Below, piece by piece: positions 41,022-49,004 of a stretch of 64,000 nt of DNA. This DNA is from Bacillus sp. NTK074B (lineage in GTDB: Bacteria; Bacillota; Bacilli; Bacillales; Bacillaceae_B). Under the pieces are notes generated by a model. That model saw only the letters and a list, made by a program, of their open reading frames with translations, did no database searches and was not told the origin of the DNA. The DNA is taken from contig NZ_JAFKOH010000008.1 of NCBI RefSeq assembly GCF_017303375.1, positions 124,001-188,000 of the forward strand, written 5' to 3'. A program made the translations under genes and the position numbers. Position 1 is the stretch's first letter, and each line of letters begins with the position of its first letter.

Positions 41022-42128
41022 ATGACAGCTTCAGAAGTGATCAATCTCATCCTGGGTGCCCTGGGGATTATCGTTGGCATCATCGTCTTTTGGTCCTTGC
41101 CGGTCCCAAGATTCACCTCCAAACATACAGCGGGGCTGCCGTTTGTGTCCATCATTATCCCTGCCAGGAATGAAGAGGGCAGGATCACCCCGCTATTGCA
41201 GTCCTTAGAGGAGCAGCGATTCAAATCATTTGAAATTCTGTTGGTGGATGACGATTCATCGGATCGGACCGTGGCTGTGGCAGAAAGCTACGGTGCAACG
41301 GTCCTGCAGAATAATGGGGCGGGAAAATCGTCTGCCTGCTGGCGAGGTGCCAAGGAGGCAAAAGGGATCTGGTTACTATTCCTGGATGCCGATACCCGAT
41401 TCACCAGTGTGGATGGATTACGTAATCTCCTTCATTACTACCAGGGAAAAGGAGCCAGGGGCATCCTCGCCCTGCAGCCCTATCACACAGTGGAGCGAGT
41501 GTATGAGCATCTCTCCATTGTCTTTAACATCATCGTTGTGGTGGGCATGAATCTGTTCACCGCCTGGGGATCACGTTTCAAAGCCGCCGGCTCGTTCGGT
41601 CCATGTATCCTATGTAATCGAGACGATTACTTCTTAACCGGAGGACATGAGAAAATCGAGGGGGCCATCATGGATGATCTCGCACTGGGAGAGGCCTTTC
41701 TTGATCAGAACCTTCCCGTTCGCTGCCTGGGCGGCAGGGGGATCATTTCGTTCCGCATGTATCCGGAAGGCTTGGGAAGCCTTGTGGAAGGCTGGTGCAA
41801 AAGCTTTGCCGTAGGGTCCAAGTCCACTCATCCCGCCGTCATGTCGATGGTCATCCTCTGGATCACCGGCAGTTTAACCACCGCGTCTGCTTTGATCTCT
41901 TCGATTATGGAGGGAAGAGCCGCGGCTATAATTGTCAGTGGGGCATTGTATCTCCTCTATGCGGCTCAAACAGCCTGGTTTGCCCGCAGGGTCGGGGACT
42001 TCAGATGGGTGTATTTCCCTTTTTATCCGTTGTGGTTTGCATTCTTCGCCGTGATATTCGCTTATTCTTTCGTTCGGGTGAATGTTTTTCATTCTGTGAA
42101 GTGGAAGGGGCGGAAGATAGATGTGTGA
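41022..42128 (+). CDS. crtQ: Glycosyltransferase family 2 (CrtQ-like)
   Basis: A 368-residue membrane glycosyltransferase that would add the sugar to diaponeurosporenoate. There is a helix at residues 5-25, then the GT-A domain VSIIIPARNEEGRITPLLQSL, LLVDDDSSDRT, and the DxD-like FLDADTR. C-terminal helices lie at about 260-350. RBS GAAGGAGG. It is the fourth gene of the cluster. No crtM is present between crtP and crtN, unlike the S. aureus order crtOPQMN. Confidence 0.87.
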   Translation: MTASEVINLILGALGIIVGIIVFWSLPVPRFTSKHTAGLPFVSIIIPARNEEGRITPLLQSLEEQRFKSFEILLVDDDSSDRTVAVAESYGATVLQNNGAGKSSACWRGAKEAKGIWLLFLDADTRFTSVDGLRNLLHYYQGKGARGILALQPYHTVERVYEHLSIVFNIIVVVGMNLFTAWGSRFKAAGSFGPCILCNRDDYFLTGGHEKIEGAIMDDLALGEAFLDQNLPVRCLGGRGIISFRMYPEGLGSLVEGWCKSFAVGSKSTHPAVMSMVILWITGSLTTASALISSIMEGRAAAIIVSGALYLLYAAQTAWFARRVGDFRWVYFPFYPLWFAFFAVIFAYSFVRVNVFHSVKWKGRKIDV

Positions 42129-42214
42129 AGGGCCACTTTTCCAGAGTTTTGAGGGTAGACCGAGGTCTGTTCCCATGGCTTTTCAGGAGTGGTTTGAGAG
42201 ATGGTTGAATGAGA

Positions 42215-42250
42215 AGGGTGCCTGACCACATAGGTCAGGCACCCTTTTTG
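42215..42250 (+). terminator. Terminator of the carotenoid cluster
   Basis: GGGTGCCTGACC and GGTCAGGCACCC form a 12-bp stem around ACATA, then TTTTT. Confidence 0.9.
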
Positions 42251-42370
42251 GATTTACGATGGAATGATCTCATAAAAGAGAAATCGAAGAAATGAAGTGT
42301 GGATCATGGTGAGAGGGAACGAAGAGTAGGTATAAGATAATCGTCATAACGTTGTCTAGAGTCTTGACCA

Positions 42371-42661
42371 TTACCTTTCAGCTCGATTCTCAAGGGTGAA
42401 CACCCGTTTATCAATATCAGTGATTCTGGTGTTCAGATAATGAAAGTCTGTTTCAGAACGTTGGTTGCCTACTTTTAACAAAGCAATGACATCTTCTGTT
42501 TGTAATGTTTCAATTCTATTGACCGTGTTCTTTATCTCTTTCAAATCATTTCCGAATTCCTTCAGTTTACCATCGAACTCCTTCATATTACTGTCTAATT
42601 CTTTAATGTTCCGTTGAATATCAGATAATATGTTCACGATTTGGTTGTCCGTTTTTCTCAC
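42371..42661 (-). CDS. Small coiled-coil protein
   Basis: A 96-residue, mostly helical protein with heptad repeats (IQRNIKELDSNMKEFDGKL, FGNDLKEIKNTVNRIE). No membrane segment. GTG start directly after AAGGAG, an unusually short gap, so the start is uncertain. Related small coiled-coil proteins occur in Bacillus, but no function is known. Confidence 0.55.
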   Translation of the reverse strand: MRKTDNQIVNILSDIQRNIKELDSNMKEFDGKLKEFGNDLKEIKNTVNRIETLQTEDVIALLKVGNQRSETDFHYLNTRITDIDKRVFTLENRAER

Positions 42662-42881
42662 CTCCTTCCCATAATTATAGTGGAATGAATCATCGTGTGT
42701 GAACTCTCATGCAGAGGGGAAAGGAACATTATTCCAGATATCTTCGTATATATTTTCCTGCACTTTGAATGATTTTACAGATGAGCTTCATTCAATGTTT
42801 GGGAGTGGGCTTTTTTGTAGGAATTATCTTGAAGTGTGAAAGTGGGAAACTCAACACTCAACTGCTTTGCCTTGGCTTAAA

Positions 42882-42911
42882 AGGAAGCACGAGAACCGTC
42901 CCCATGCTTTC
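42882..42911. repeat. Dispersed palindromic repeat
   Basis: GGAAGCACGAGAACCGTCCC then CATGCTTTCC; arms GGAAGCA and TGCTTTCC, core GAACCGTCCC. Confidence 0.65.
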
Positions 42912-42994
42912 CTTCAGTAGTAATATTTTGAATTTTCCACCAAATACAGGTACTATTTTAATAGTGAGAAAACTAATGAAAAGGAGGATTCATT

Positions 42995-44221
42995 TTGGAA
43001 GAGACACTCATTAAGGCAGACGATTACATCACATTATGGGGAATCATTGTCGTATGGGCTTCTGCCAGCATCTATTTAGAACAGCGTTACGACTGGGCGG
43101 CGAAGATTTCAGGTGCCATCATTGCCCTTGTCGGGGCTATTATTCTATCAAATACCGGTATCATCCCTACAGCGTCGGCGGTGTATGATGCCGTTTGGAC
43201 GTTTATCATTCCCCTTGCCATCCCGCTGCTCCTGTTCCATGTGAACGTTAAGAGAGTCTGGCAGGAAAGTGGAAGGCTGCTCATGCTTTTCTTGATCAGC
43301 TCGATTGGTACCGTTGCAGGGGTGATCATCAGTTTCTTCTTATTGAGGGATCACATACCGGTCCTCGATAAGATAGGAGCGATGCTGAGTGCGTCCTATA
43401 TTGGGGGAGGCGTCAATTTTGCCGCCATGGCTGGGAAATTCGAAGCGCCCGGGGAAATGGTTTCTTCTGCAGTGGTCGCGGACAATTTAATGATGGCCAT
43501 TTATTTCATTGTACTCATGACGATACCTGGAATCGGTTTTTTCAGAAAACGGTTTCACGCCCCTCATGTGGAGAAAGTGGAGAGCGGCAGAATGAAAGAA
43601 GAGGGGAAGACCCTTGCGGAGAGCTTCTGGGAGAGAAAGGATATCTCTTTAAAGGATATTGCGCTGTCAGTCGGGACGGCTTTCCTGCTCGTGATGGTTT
43701 CGTTTAAAATCGCCGGCTTCCTGGACGGGGTGATTCCTTCCGGTGAGGAGACGTCTTTCTTCCTCAATCTGTTGAATGGTTTGTTCGGCGACCAGTACTT
43801 AATGTTGACGACATTGACATTCCTGGCACTTGCTCTGTTTCCGAAGTACTTTGAATCGATCAATGGAAGCCAGGAAATCGGGACGTTCCTCATTTACTTG
43901 TTCTTTGTGGTGATCGGCATTCCGGCATCGATCCCGATGATCGTTGAAAATGCTCCGCTGCTGCTTGTGTTTGTGTTCATTATTGTCCTGGTGAACATGG
44001 CCGTGTCATTGACGGCAGGAAAGCTATTGAACTATGATCTTGAAGAAATCCTTCTGGCCAGTAATGCAAACGTCGGAGGGCCGACAACTGCAGCAGCCAT
44101 GGCCATTGCAAAGGGATGGAAGGATTTGATTGGTCCGATCCTTGTGGTGGGGACGCTTGGGTATATCATTGGGAATTATATTGGAACGACATTGGGATTA
44201 TGGTTTTCGGGTCTGATGTAG
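42995..44221 (+). CDS. DUF819 family membrane protein (putative transporter)
   Basis: A 408-residue protein with about 11 helices; TTG start after GGAGG. It has the DUF819/YjcL pattern SASYIGGGVNFAAMAGKFEAP in the first half and a matching SNANVGGPTTAAAMAIAKGW in the second, an internal repeat of two halves with G-G-x-x-x-x-A motifs as in transporters. Substrate unknown. The repeat unit after it may act as terminator. Confidence 0.85.
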   Translation: MEETLIKADDYITLWGIIVVWASASIYLEQRYDWAAKISGAIIALVGAIILSNTGIIPTASAVYDAVWTFIIPLAIPLLLFHVNVKRVWQESGRLLMLFLISSIGTVAGVIISFFLLRDHIPVLDKIGAMLSASYIGGGVNFAAMAGKFEAPGEMVSSAVVADNLMMAIYFIVLMTIPGIGFFRKRFHAPHVEKVESGRMKEEGKTLAESFWERKDISLKDIALSVGTAFLLVMVSFKIAGFLDGVIPSGEETSFFLNLLNGLFGDQYLMLTTLTFLALALFPKYFESINGSQEIGTFLIYLFFVVIGIPASIPMIVENAPLLLVFVFIIVLVNMAVSLTAGKLLNYDLEEILLASNANVGGPTTAAAMAIAKGWKDLIGPILVVGTLGYIIGNYIGTTLGLWFSGLM

Positions 44222-44288
44222 AAACAAGGGGACGGTTCTGTTGCTCCGCTTTCATCAAAAGGAAGCATGAGAACCGTCTCCTTGCTTA
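44222..44288. repeat. Paired dispersed palindromic repeats
   Basis: GGGGACGGTTCTGTTGCTCC followed by GGAAGCATGAGAACCGTCTCC: two oppositely oriented units that can pair over about 17 bases and may end the DUF819 transcript. Confidence 0.65.
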
Positions 44289-44435
44289 TTGTTCACCAAA
44301 GAACTGCTATAATAGTGCTATTGCAGCCATGGGGACAGGTACATTGGCTTTCTTGGCCACTATGAGAAAGGTGCCAACGGACCAGTCCCTATGGCTCTTT
44401 CAAAAAAGAACAATACAGTAGAGGTGTCCTATATC

Positions 44436-44876
44436 ATGAGTTGGAAGATAAAGAGCTTTAATGAACTATCAACCCACGAGCTATACGAAATACTGCAAGT
44501 AAGGACCCGGGTTTTCGTCGTGGAGCAGGAATGTGCCTACCTGGAAGTCGATGGGAAGGATCTGCACTCCTATCACCTTTATAAGGAAGTAAACGGTGAA
44601 GTGGCTGCCTATGCAAGGCTCTTACCTGCAGGAGTTTCATACGAGGAACCGTCCATTGGGAGAGTTCTTGTGAAGGAAGAATATCGCAGGAAAGGATTCG
44701 CAGGCGAATTGGTTAAAAGAGGATTGGCTTTTATCCACGCTGAGTGGGGTGAACAAACGGTGAAGATTCAGGCTCAGGAATATTTGCGGGAGTTCTACGG
44801 GTCATTCGGATTCAGGGCGATAACGGAGACTTATCTGGAAGATGGGATTCCGCATATTGATATGATTTTGGGGTAG
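44436..44876 (+). CDS. ElaA-like GNAT acetyltransferase
   Basis: A 146-residue acetyl-CoA-dependent N-acyltransferase of the ElaA type. The start is ATG 44436 after GAGGTG. The ElaA start pattern LYEILQVRTRVFVVEQECAY and the acetyl-CoA loop VLVKEEYRRKGFAGELVKRGL are clear. The acceptor is unknown. A terminator follows immediately. Confidence 0.88.
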   Translation: MSWKIKSFNELSTHELYEILQVRTRVFVVEQECAYLEVDGKDLHSYHLYKEVNGEVAAYARLLPAGVSYEEPSIGRVLVKEEYRRKGFAGELVKRGLAFIHAEWGEQTVKIQAQEYLREFYGSFGFRAITETYLEDGIPHIDMILG

Positions 44877-44905
44877 AGTGGGGCCGTTCCCCGCTCTACT
44901 TTTTT
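44871..44905 (+). terminator. Terminator overlapping the ElaA-like stop codon
   Basis: GTAGAGTGGGG pairs with CCCCGCTCTAC, then TTTTTT. Confidence 0.85.
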
Positions 44906-44971
44906 CAGTTCATCCATAGGCCGATAACTGTACTGTGGCATTACTGCCCTACGTTGGGATAAAGAGGTGAA

Positions 44972-45196
44972 GTGGTACCTTTGTTCTTTGCGTGCTTACT
45001 CTTAGCTGCTGTTTATCTTTATGTACCTTTTGTAAGCTGGGAGGAGTCAACAAATGTGTACTTCAGAGCGGGACCGGGTTTGATGTGGAATAGGCTCAAT
45101 CGTATAATCACGGTTCCTGATCCCAACCTCTTTCCACGTTTCCCCATTTTCATCCATGCTTCAAATGACGCAATTGATACAAATCCAATAAGCTGA
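44972..45196 (+). CDS. Doubtful small membrane protein
   Basis: A GTG start with AAAGAGGTG upstream opens a 74-residue frame whose first 25 residues are strongly hydrophobic (MVPLFFACLLLAAVYLYVPF). It runs antisense into the 3' end of the rhodopsin gene, so the distal part has no coding support. It may be a small single-pass protein or chance. Confidence 0.25.
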   Translation: MVPLFFACLLLAAVYLYVPFVSWEESTNVYFRAGPGLMWNRLNRIITVPDPNLFPRFPIFIHASNDAIDTNPIS

Positions 45197-45857
45197 ATCC
45201 AACTTTCGAAAAAATGGGCAGGATGACGAATAATAAGGTAGCCCCTGCCTGTCCCGTGATCTGTAGCCCTGAAGGTCCGAGGAGCCAGGCAATGGGATAG
45301 CTAACCCAGAAGAAGGTCAGATATCCGCACATGATCAGGTACACCTTATAAAGTTTCTGGTCCTGTTTCTCAGCGATCTTTCTCAACGGTACCCAAATGA
45401 CCCAAAGAATGACGAGGAATGCAGTGACACCTGTTAGATACCAGGTATACACCGAGACACCGGAAGACAGGTCAGCAATAAATCCGGTTGTGATCATGAT
45501 GACGTCTGCCACCACCAAACTAGCAATGATGATGGGATCCTTCTTCTTTACCTGATGCATGCCGGTTAACGCAAGAGCAGTAAGCAATAAGGGTGTCGTC
45601 ACGACCCAGTCCAGATAACGGGCGAAATAAACGAGTTGCCCTTGTACGAGAAAGGATCCCTGTCCCATGGCCAGGGACATATAAGCCAACCCCGACCAAA
45701 CGGGAATGAGGAAAGCGATGAGATACTCCACCCTCGGAACCCCTCTTCTGCTTCTGCTCCATAAGGCAAAGACCGTTGCTCCTGCAAACATACTCCCCAC
45801 GTAAATCCATAACAGTGTCACTTCGATATCACTCATAAATGCATACAATTGTTTCAC
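45150..45857 (-). CDS. Microbial (type I) rhodopsin with atypical counterion set
   Basis: A 235-residue seven-helix retinal protein; TAGGAGG precedes ATG. Helix C reads FARYLDWVVTTPLLLTALAL: bacteriorhodopsin Arg82, Asp85, Trp86 and Thr89 are kept, but the Asp96 (proton donor) position is Ala. Helix F has FFWVSYPIAWLLGP (Tyr185, Pro186, Trp189 kept). Helix G is VILPIFSKVGFSLLD: the retinal-binding Lys is present, but four residues before it, where almost all family members have Asp212, the codon is CCC (Pro). The loss of donor and second counterion argues against a normal outward proton pump and favours a slow-cycling or sensory protein. Similar rhodopsins are known in Bacillaceae. No blh/retinal synthesis gene is nearby. 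Confidence 0.9.
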   Translation of the reverse strand: MKQLYAFMSDIEVTLLWIYVGSMFAGATVFALWSRSRRGVPRVEYLIAFLIPVWSGLAYMSLAMGQGSFLVQGQLVYFARYLDWVVTTPLLLTALALTGMHQVKKKDPIIIASLVVADVIMITTGFIADLSSGVSVYTWYLTGVTAFLVILWVIWVPLRKIAEKQDQKLYKVYLIMCGYLTFFWVSYPIAWLLGPSGLQITGQAGATLLFVILPIFSKVGFSLLDLYQLRHLKHG

Positions 45858-45942
45858 AACCTCCTAGGTATTAACCTATTGGAAAGGGAATATACCCTGG
45901 CAGATGGTGTCTACCACCGATTATGATGTGGATGACGACGCG

Positions 45943-45979
45943 AAAAAAAATAAGCACAGGGACGGTTCCCGTGCTTATT
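45943..45979 (-). terminator. Terminator of the RsbR-like gene
   Basis: On the minus strand AATAAGCACGGGAACC pairs with GGTCCCTGTGCTTATT-type arms and is followed by an 8-T run. It contains a dispersed-repeat core (GGGACGGTTCCC). It lies between the rsbR-like and rhodopsin genes. Confidence 0.75.
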
Positions 45980-46005
45980 GGAGCCGGGACATCTGTTCCC
46001 CTGGC

Positions 46006-46824
46006 TTACAGATATTCCTTCATAGCCATATGAAGACTTGAAGTCACTGTGATATTAGAACTATCAATTCCAAGATGCGTCATGGTCTGGGCGATTTCAG
46101 GTCTTATTCCAGACAGGATGGCTTTGATTCCAATCAGTGATAAGGCTTCCACTACCTTAAAGATGCGGTCTGCCACCATTGTATCGATGATGGGAACGCC
46201 GGAGAGATCTATTACTAAGCATTCCAGGGATAATTCGTTTCCTCTTGAGAGTGCTTTATCCATGAGTTCTTGGGCTCTTTCGGTGTCAATGTCACCGATT
46301 AAAGGGAGGATGCCGATTTGGTTGGTGATTTTAATCACGGGAATCGATAGCTCCAACGCTGTCGCTTCTGCCGCGTTGATCCGCGTATAGAACCTTCTTG
46401 TATACGACAAGCTCAGCCAATGAACGGCCCTGTCCACCACTGCGTCAAAGTCCGAGATCAGGTTATAGAATTGATCGAATGTCAAATTGAAAGCCGCCGC
46501 TTCCTCTTTAATGATGTGCCCGATTAAGTTCCGGTAATCTCTCACTTCGTCAAGAGCAACTTCCAATGGAAGATTGAAATTGACGAGTGTGTCAACGGCT
46601 TCTGATCCCCACTCTTGTAGTTGTTCAAAGGACGTATCCAAGTCACTTTCAATGGATTTCGCATAGATGTCAATGATATTTTCCCGCCAACTATGAAGTT
46701 TTGATTCTATGTTGTTGTATTGATTTGTTCTAAGATTGTCTTTTTGAACGATAAGCTCCTGCTTTTGGCTCAATATTTTAACACAAATGGCTTTCATGTA
46801 TGTTCGTCTGCCTTGTTCAATCAT
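46006..46824 (-). CDS. RsbR-family stressosome protein (STAS domain)
   Basis: A 272-residue protein of the RsbR paralogue type, a scaffold and sensor of the stressosome that controls sigma-B. The N-terminal 150 residues are a helical globin-like sensory domain (LPLEVALDEVRDYRNLIGHIIKEE). The C-terminal STAS domain has the two phosphorylatable Thr positions of RsbR: GDIDTERAQELMD and DLSGVPIIDTMVADRIF. It is transcribed toward the rhodopsin gene 148 bases downstream. The first codon could be the ATG eight residues further in. Other RsbR paralogues must exist elsewhere, because rsbS and rsbT are not here. Confidence 0.88.
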   Translation of the reverse strand: MIEQGRRTYMKAICVKILSQKQELIVQKDNLRTNQYNNIESKLHSWRENIIDIYAKSIESDLDTSFEQLQEWGSEAVDTLVNFNLPLEVALDEVRDYRNLIGHIIKEEAAAFNLTFDQFYNLISDFDAVVDRAVHWLSLSYTRRFYTRINAAEATALELSIPVIKITNQIGILPLIGDIDTERAQELMDKALSRGNELSLECLVIDLSGVPIIDTMVADRIFKVVEALSLIGIKAILSGIRPEIAQTMTHLGIDSSNITVTSSLHMAMKEYL

Positions 46825-47107
46825 GTATCCACCGTCTCTCCTTTACCTATAGATTCCAATTATATTTTAACATGGGGAAGAGTGGGAATGGCAGAGGCTA
46901 TGGAGACGGGTCCCTTGGCTCATGCATAAACGGGGAATTGGGAATAATGGGGGTGTTTGTCAGGAGATCTTTAAGGGAAACGAGGAATGAAGGAGCGGTG
47001 TTGCCGCTTGAATAGATTAAACCGTTTCTATGCTCCTGATATAAAATCATCGATACTGGTGAAGCTAAAGAATAGCGATATTAACGAGAAAGTGGAGGTT
47101 TTTTTGT
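46825..47107. other. Intergenic region with a dispersed-repeat relic
   Basis: Contains GAGACGGGTCCCTTGGCTC near 46911-46925, a family member, and the promoter area of the quinone oxidoreductase. No gene. Confidence 0.4.
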
Positions 47108-48094
47108 ATGAAAGCAGCGTGGTTTAATGAATTTGGTTCACCATCAGAGGTTCTTCAACTAGGGGAGGTTGATACGCCGGTCCCGTCACATGGGGAAGTA
47201 TTGATCCGGATGCACACGTCGGGTGTCAACCCTTCCGATACGAAGAAACGCCTTGGGTCATTCCAGGATCTACTTGATAACGGTCCCGTCATTCCGAATA
47301 GTGACGGTGCAGGAATCATTGAGGCAGTAGGGGAAGGTGTCCCTCATTCCCGTATAGGTGAACGGGTCTGGGTGTATCAGGCCCAGTATGGACGCCTTCA
47401 CGGGACGGCCGCACAATATGTATCGATTGAAAGTAAACGGGCCGTTCCTCTCCCGGAGAACACCAGCTTTGTGGAAGGGGCTTGCTTAGGGATCCCGGCT
47501 ATGACCGCGCATCGCAGTGTGTTCTCGGATGGTCCTGTGGAGGGGCAATGGTTGTTGATCACAGGTGGTGCCGGCCGCGTCGGTCACTATGCGATCCAGT
47601 GGGCCAAACTTGCAGGTGCAAAGGTCATTGCGACCGCGAGCAACGAGACAGCCCGTCAGCACTGTGTGGAGGCGGGAGCGGATTATGTCGTCGATCATCG
47701 AAGCGATGGCATGGTCGATGAGGTGCTTAAGATGACAGGCGGAGTCAAGATGGATCGAGTGATCGATGTTGAATTTGGGGCGAATCTTCCGAGGGTACTG
47801 GAGCTGATCCGCACCGGGGGAGTGATAGCGACGTACTCGTCCACTGTTGTTCCAGAACCAACCTTGCCTTTTCGAGACATGATGTTTATGGACTTGACGC
47901 TGCGCATGATTATTGTGTATGCCATGCCGGAACGTGCGAAGCAGGATGCGATTGAGGATATTACAAAGGCACTTGAGAATAATCAACTGCAGCACCGGAT
48001 TGCAAAGACGTATAAGCTGGATGACATAGCAGAGGCGAACGAGAAGATAGAGGATGGGGACTTTTATGGGTGTGTGGTGGTTGAATTGGAGTGA
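47108..48094 (+). CDS. NADPH:quinone oxidoreductase-like (zinc-independent MDR family)
   Basis: A 328-residue medium-chain dehydrogenase/reductase. The N-terminal GroES-like domain (MKAAWFNEFGSPSEVLQLGE, MHTSGVNPSDTKKR) is followed by the Rossmann fold LLITGGAGRVGHYAIQWAKLAGAKVIATA. No catalytic-zinc Cys pair is present, as in quinone oxidoreductases. It reduces quinones or enones with NADPH. RBS AGTGGAGG. Confidence 0.9.
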   Translation: MKAAWFNEFGSPSEVLQLGEVDTPVPSHGEVLIRMHTSGVNPSDTKKRLGSFQDLLDNGPVIPNSDGAGIIEAVGEGVPHSRIGERVWVYQAQYGRLHGTAAQYVSIESKRAVPLPENTSFVEGACLGIPAMTAHRSVFSDGPVEGQWLLITGGAGRVGHYAIQWAKLAGAKVIATASNETARQHCVEAGADYVVDHRSDGMVDEVLKMTGGVKMDRVIDVEFGANLPRVLELIRTGGVIATYSSTVVPEPTLPFRDMMFMDLTLRMIIVYAMPERAKQDAIEDITKALENNQLQHRIAKTYKLDDIAEANEKIEDGDFYGCVVVELE

Positions 48095-48188
48095 TGGTGT
48101 GGTCTTTGCCTGACACCAGCCTTAGAGGTTCATGACTAGCCAGAAGGAAGCATAGCCATTCCCTATGCTTCCTAAGGATATTTCTATG

Positions 48189-48214
48189 AGCCAAGGGGAC
48201 AGGCCCCTTGGCTC
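48189..48214. repeat. Dispersed palindromic repeat
   Basis: AGCCAAGGGGACAGG with CCCCTTGGCT, a compact perfect palindrome; possibly the terminator of the quinone oxidoreductase gene. Confidence 0.7.
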
Positions 48215-48237
48215 TGCCTATCGTTCTTACATATATA

Positions 48238-48266
48238 TTGACAAGTAAATTGGTAATATATAGAAT
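48238..48266 (+). promoter_or_regulatory. Strong sigma-A promoter of the T-box operon
   Basis: TTGACA (48238-48243), 17-base spacer, TAGAAT (48261-48266). Transcription would start near 48273, just before the T-box leader. Confidence 0.8.
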
Positions 48267-48272
48267 GTTCTA

Positions 48273-48520
48273 AAAGATATAGGTAAACGCGTTGATTAGG
48301 AGTAGTAAGGATACGTTATTGTGCAGAGAGCTGCCGGAAGGTGAAAGGCAGTCAATGACCTCCCCAACTCGCCTAGGAGTGGATAGATCGACAGGCAGGT
48401 CTATACGGGTAACTTCCGTCATCGGGTCTTGAGATGTTTAATTTCGATTGGAATGAAAACAAGAAGAGTGGTACCGCGATAGGGATCCTATCGTCTCTTT
48501 ATGAGACGGTGGGGTTTTTT
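48273..48520 (+). promoter_or_regulatory. T-box riboswitch (tRNA-sensing leader)
   Basis: Stem I carries the AGTA-type box (AGGAGTAGTAAGG near 48298), AGAGAG at 48325-48330 and the apical GGTGAAAGGCAG. The T-box antiterminator sequence AAGAGTGGTACCGCG is at 48464-48478, with GG-ACC of the UGGN bulge. CGTCTC/GAGACG then GGTGGGGTTTTTT (48491-48520) is the terminator. The specifier codon lies in GACCTCCCCAACTC near 48357-48370; CTC (Leu) and CCC (Pro) are the best readings, but I cannot decide. The next gene is a HIT hydrolase, not an aminoacyl-tRNA synthetase or amino-acid gene. Confidence 0.9.
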
Positions 48521-48551
48521 GTTTTTCTACACTTTTAAAGGGGGAAGTACA

Positions 48552-49004
48552 ATGGGGAAAGATTGCTTTATCTGTGATAAGCACACCGGTGATATTGATA
48601 CATCGGGAGTATCGATTTACGAAGACGACTATGTGTATGTGGGACATATCGATCGAAACGGTAAACCAAACTATCTAGGTCATATTATGATTGATTTAAA
48701 GAGGCATGCCCCGTCGCTTGCAGATATGACAGAAGAGGAAGCAAAGGCGTTTGGCATCACTATGGCGAGAGTCAGTAAGGCTCTCATAGAATCAGAGAAG
48801 GCTGAGCATATCTATTCCCTTGTGTCAGGCAATTCCGTTCCCCATCTTCATATGCATCTGGTCGCTCGTTACCCGCACACACCGAAAGAGTTCTGGGGTC
48901 CCATGGAGGTGTACGACTGGGAAGATGCTCCGATGGGTGATAACGATGAAGTGGTAAAGCTAAGTACCCGCTTGAAGGAATATATGGAGAAGAACTCCAT
49001 ATGA
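48552..49004 (+). CDS. HIT-family hydrolase
   Basis: A 150-residue nucleotide hydrolase/transferase of the histidine-triad superfamily. The triad is VPHLHMHLVARY (H-x-H-x-H-x-x) near residues 95-106. An N-terminal CFICDKH gives a possible zinc-binding Cys pair. The start is ATG 48552 after AGGGGGAAG. HIT/HINT proteins cleave adenylates, including aminoacyl-AMP. The stop overlaps the next gene (ATGA), so the PP2C-like gene is cotranslated. Its control by a T-box is unusual. Confidence 0.88.
   Translation: MGKDCFICDKHTGDIDTSGVSIYEDDYVYVGHIDRNGKPNYLGHIMIDLKRHAPSLADMTEEEAKAFGITMARVSKALIESEKAEHIYSLVSGNSVPHLHMHLVARYPHTPKEFWGPMEVYDWEDAPMGDNDEVVKLSTRLKEYMEKNSI

Noticed and set aside
41795-42208. 137-codon frame over the crtQ end
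   Set aside because: Out of frame with the glycosyltransferase helices, with no motif or ribosome site.
44972-45196. Full-length small protein running into the rhodopsin gene
   Set aside because: Only the first 25 residues look protein-like; the remainder is antisense to a well-supported gene. Kept as low confidence only.
46049-46390. Open frame of 113 codons opposite the RsbR-like gene
   Set aside because: Shadow of a gene with clear STAS motifs; no ribosome site.
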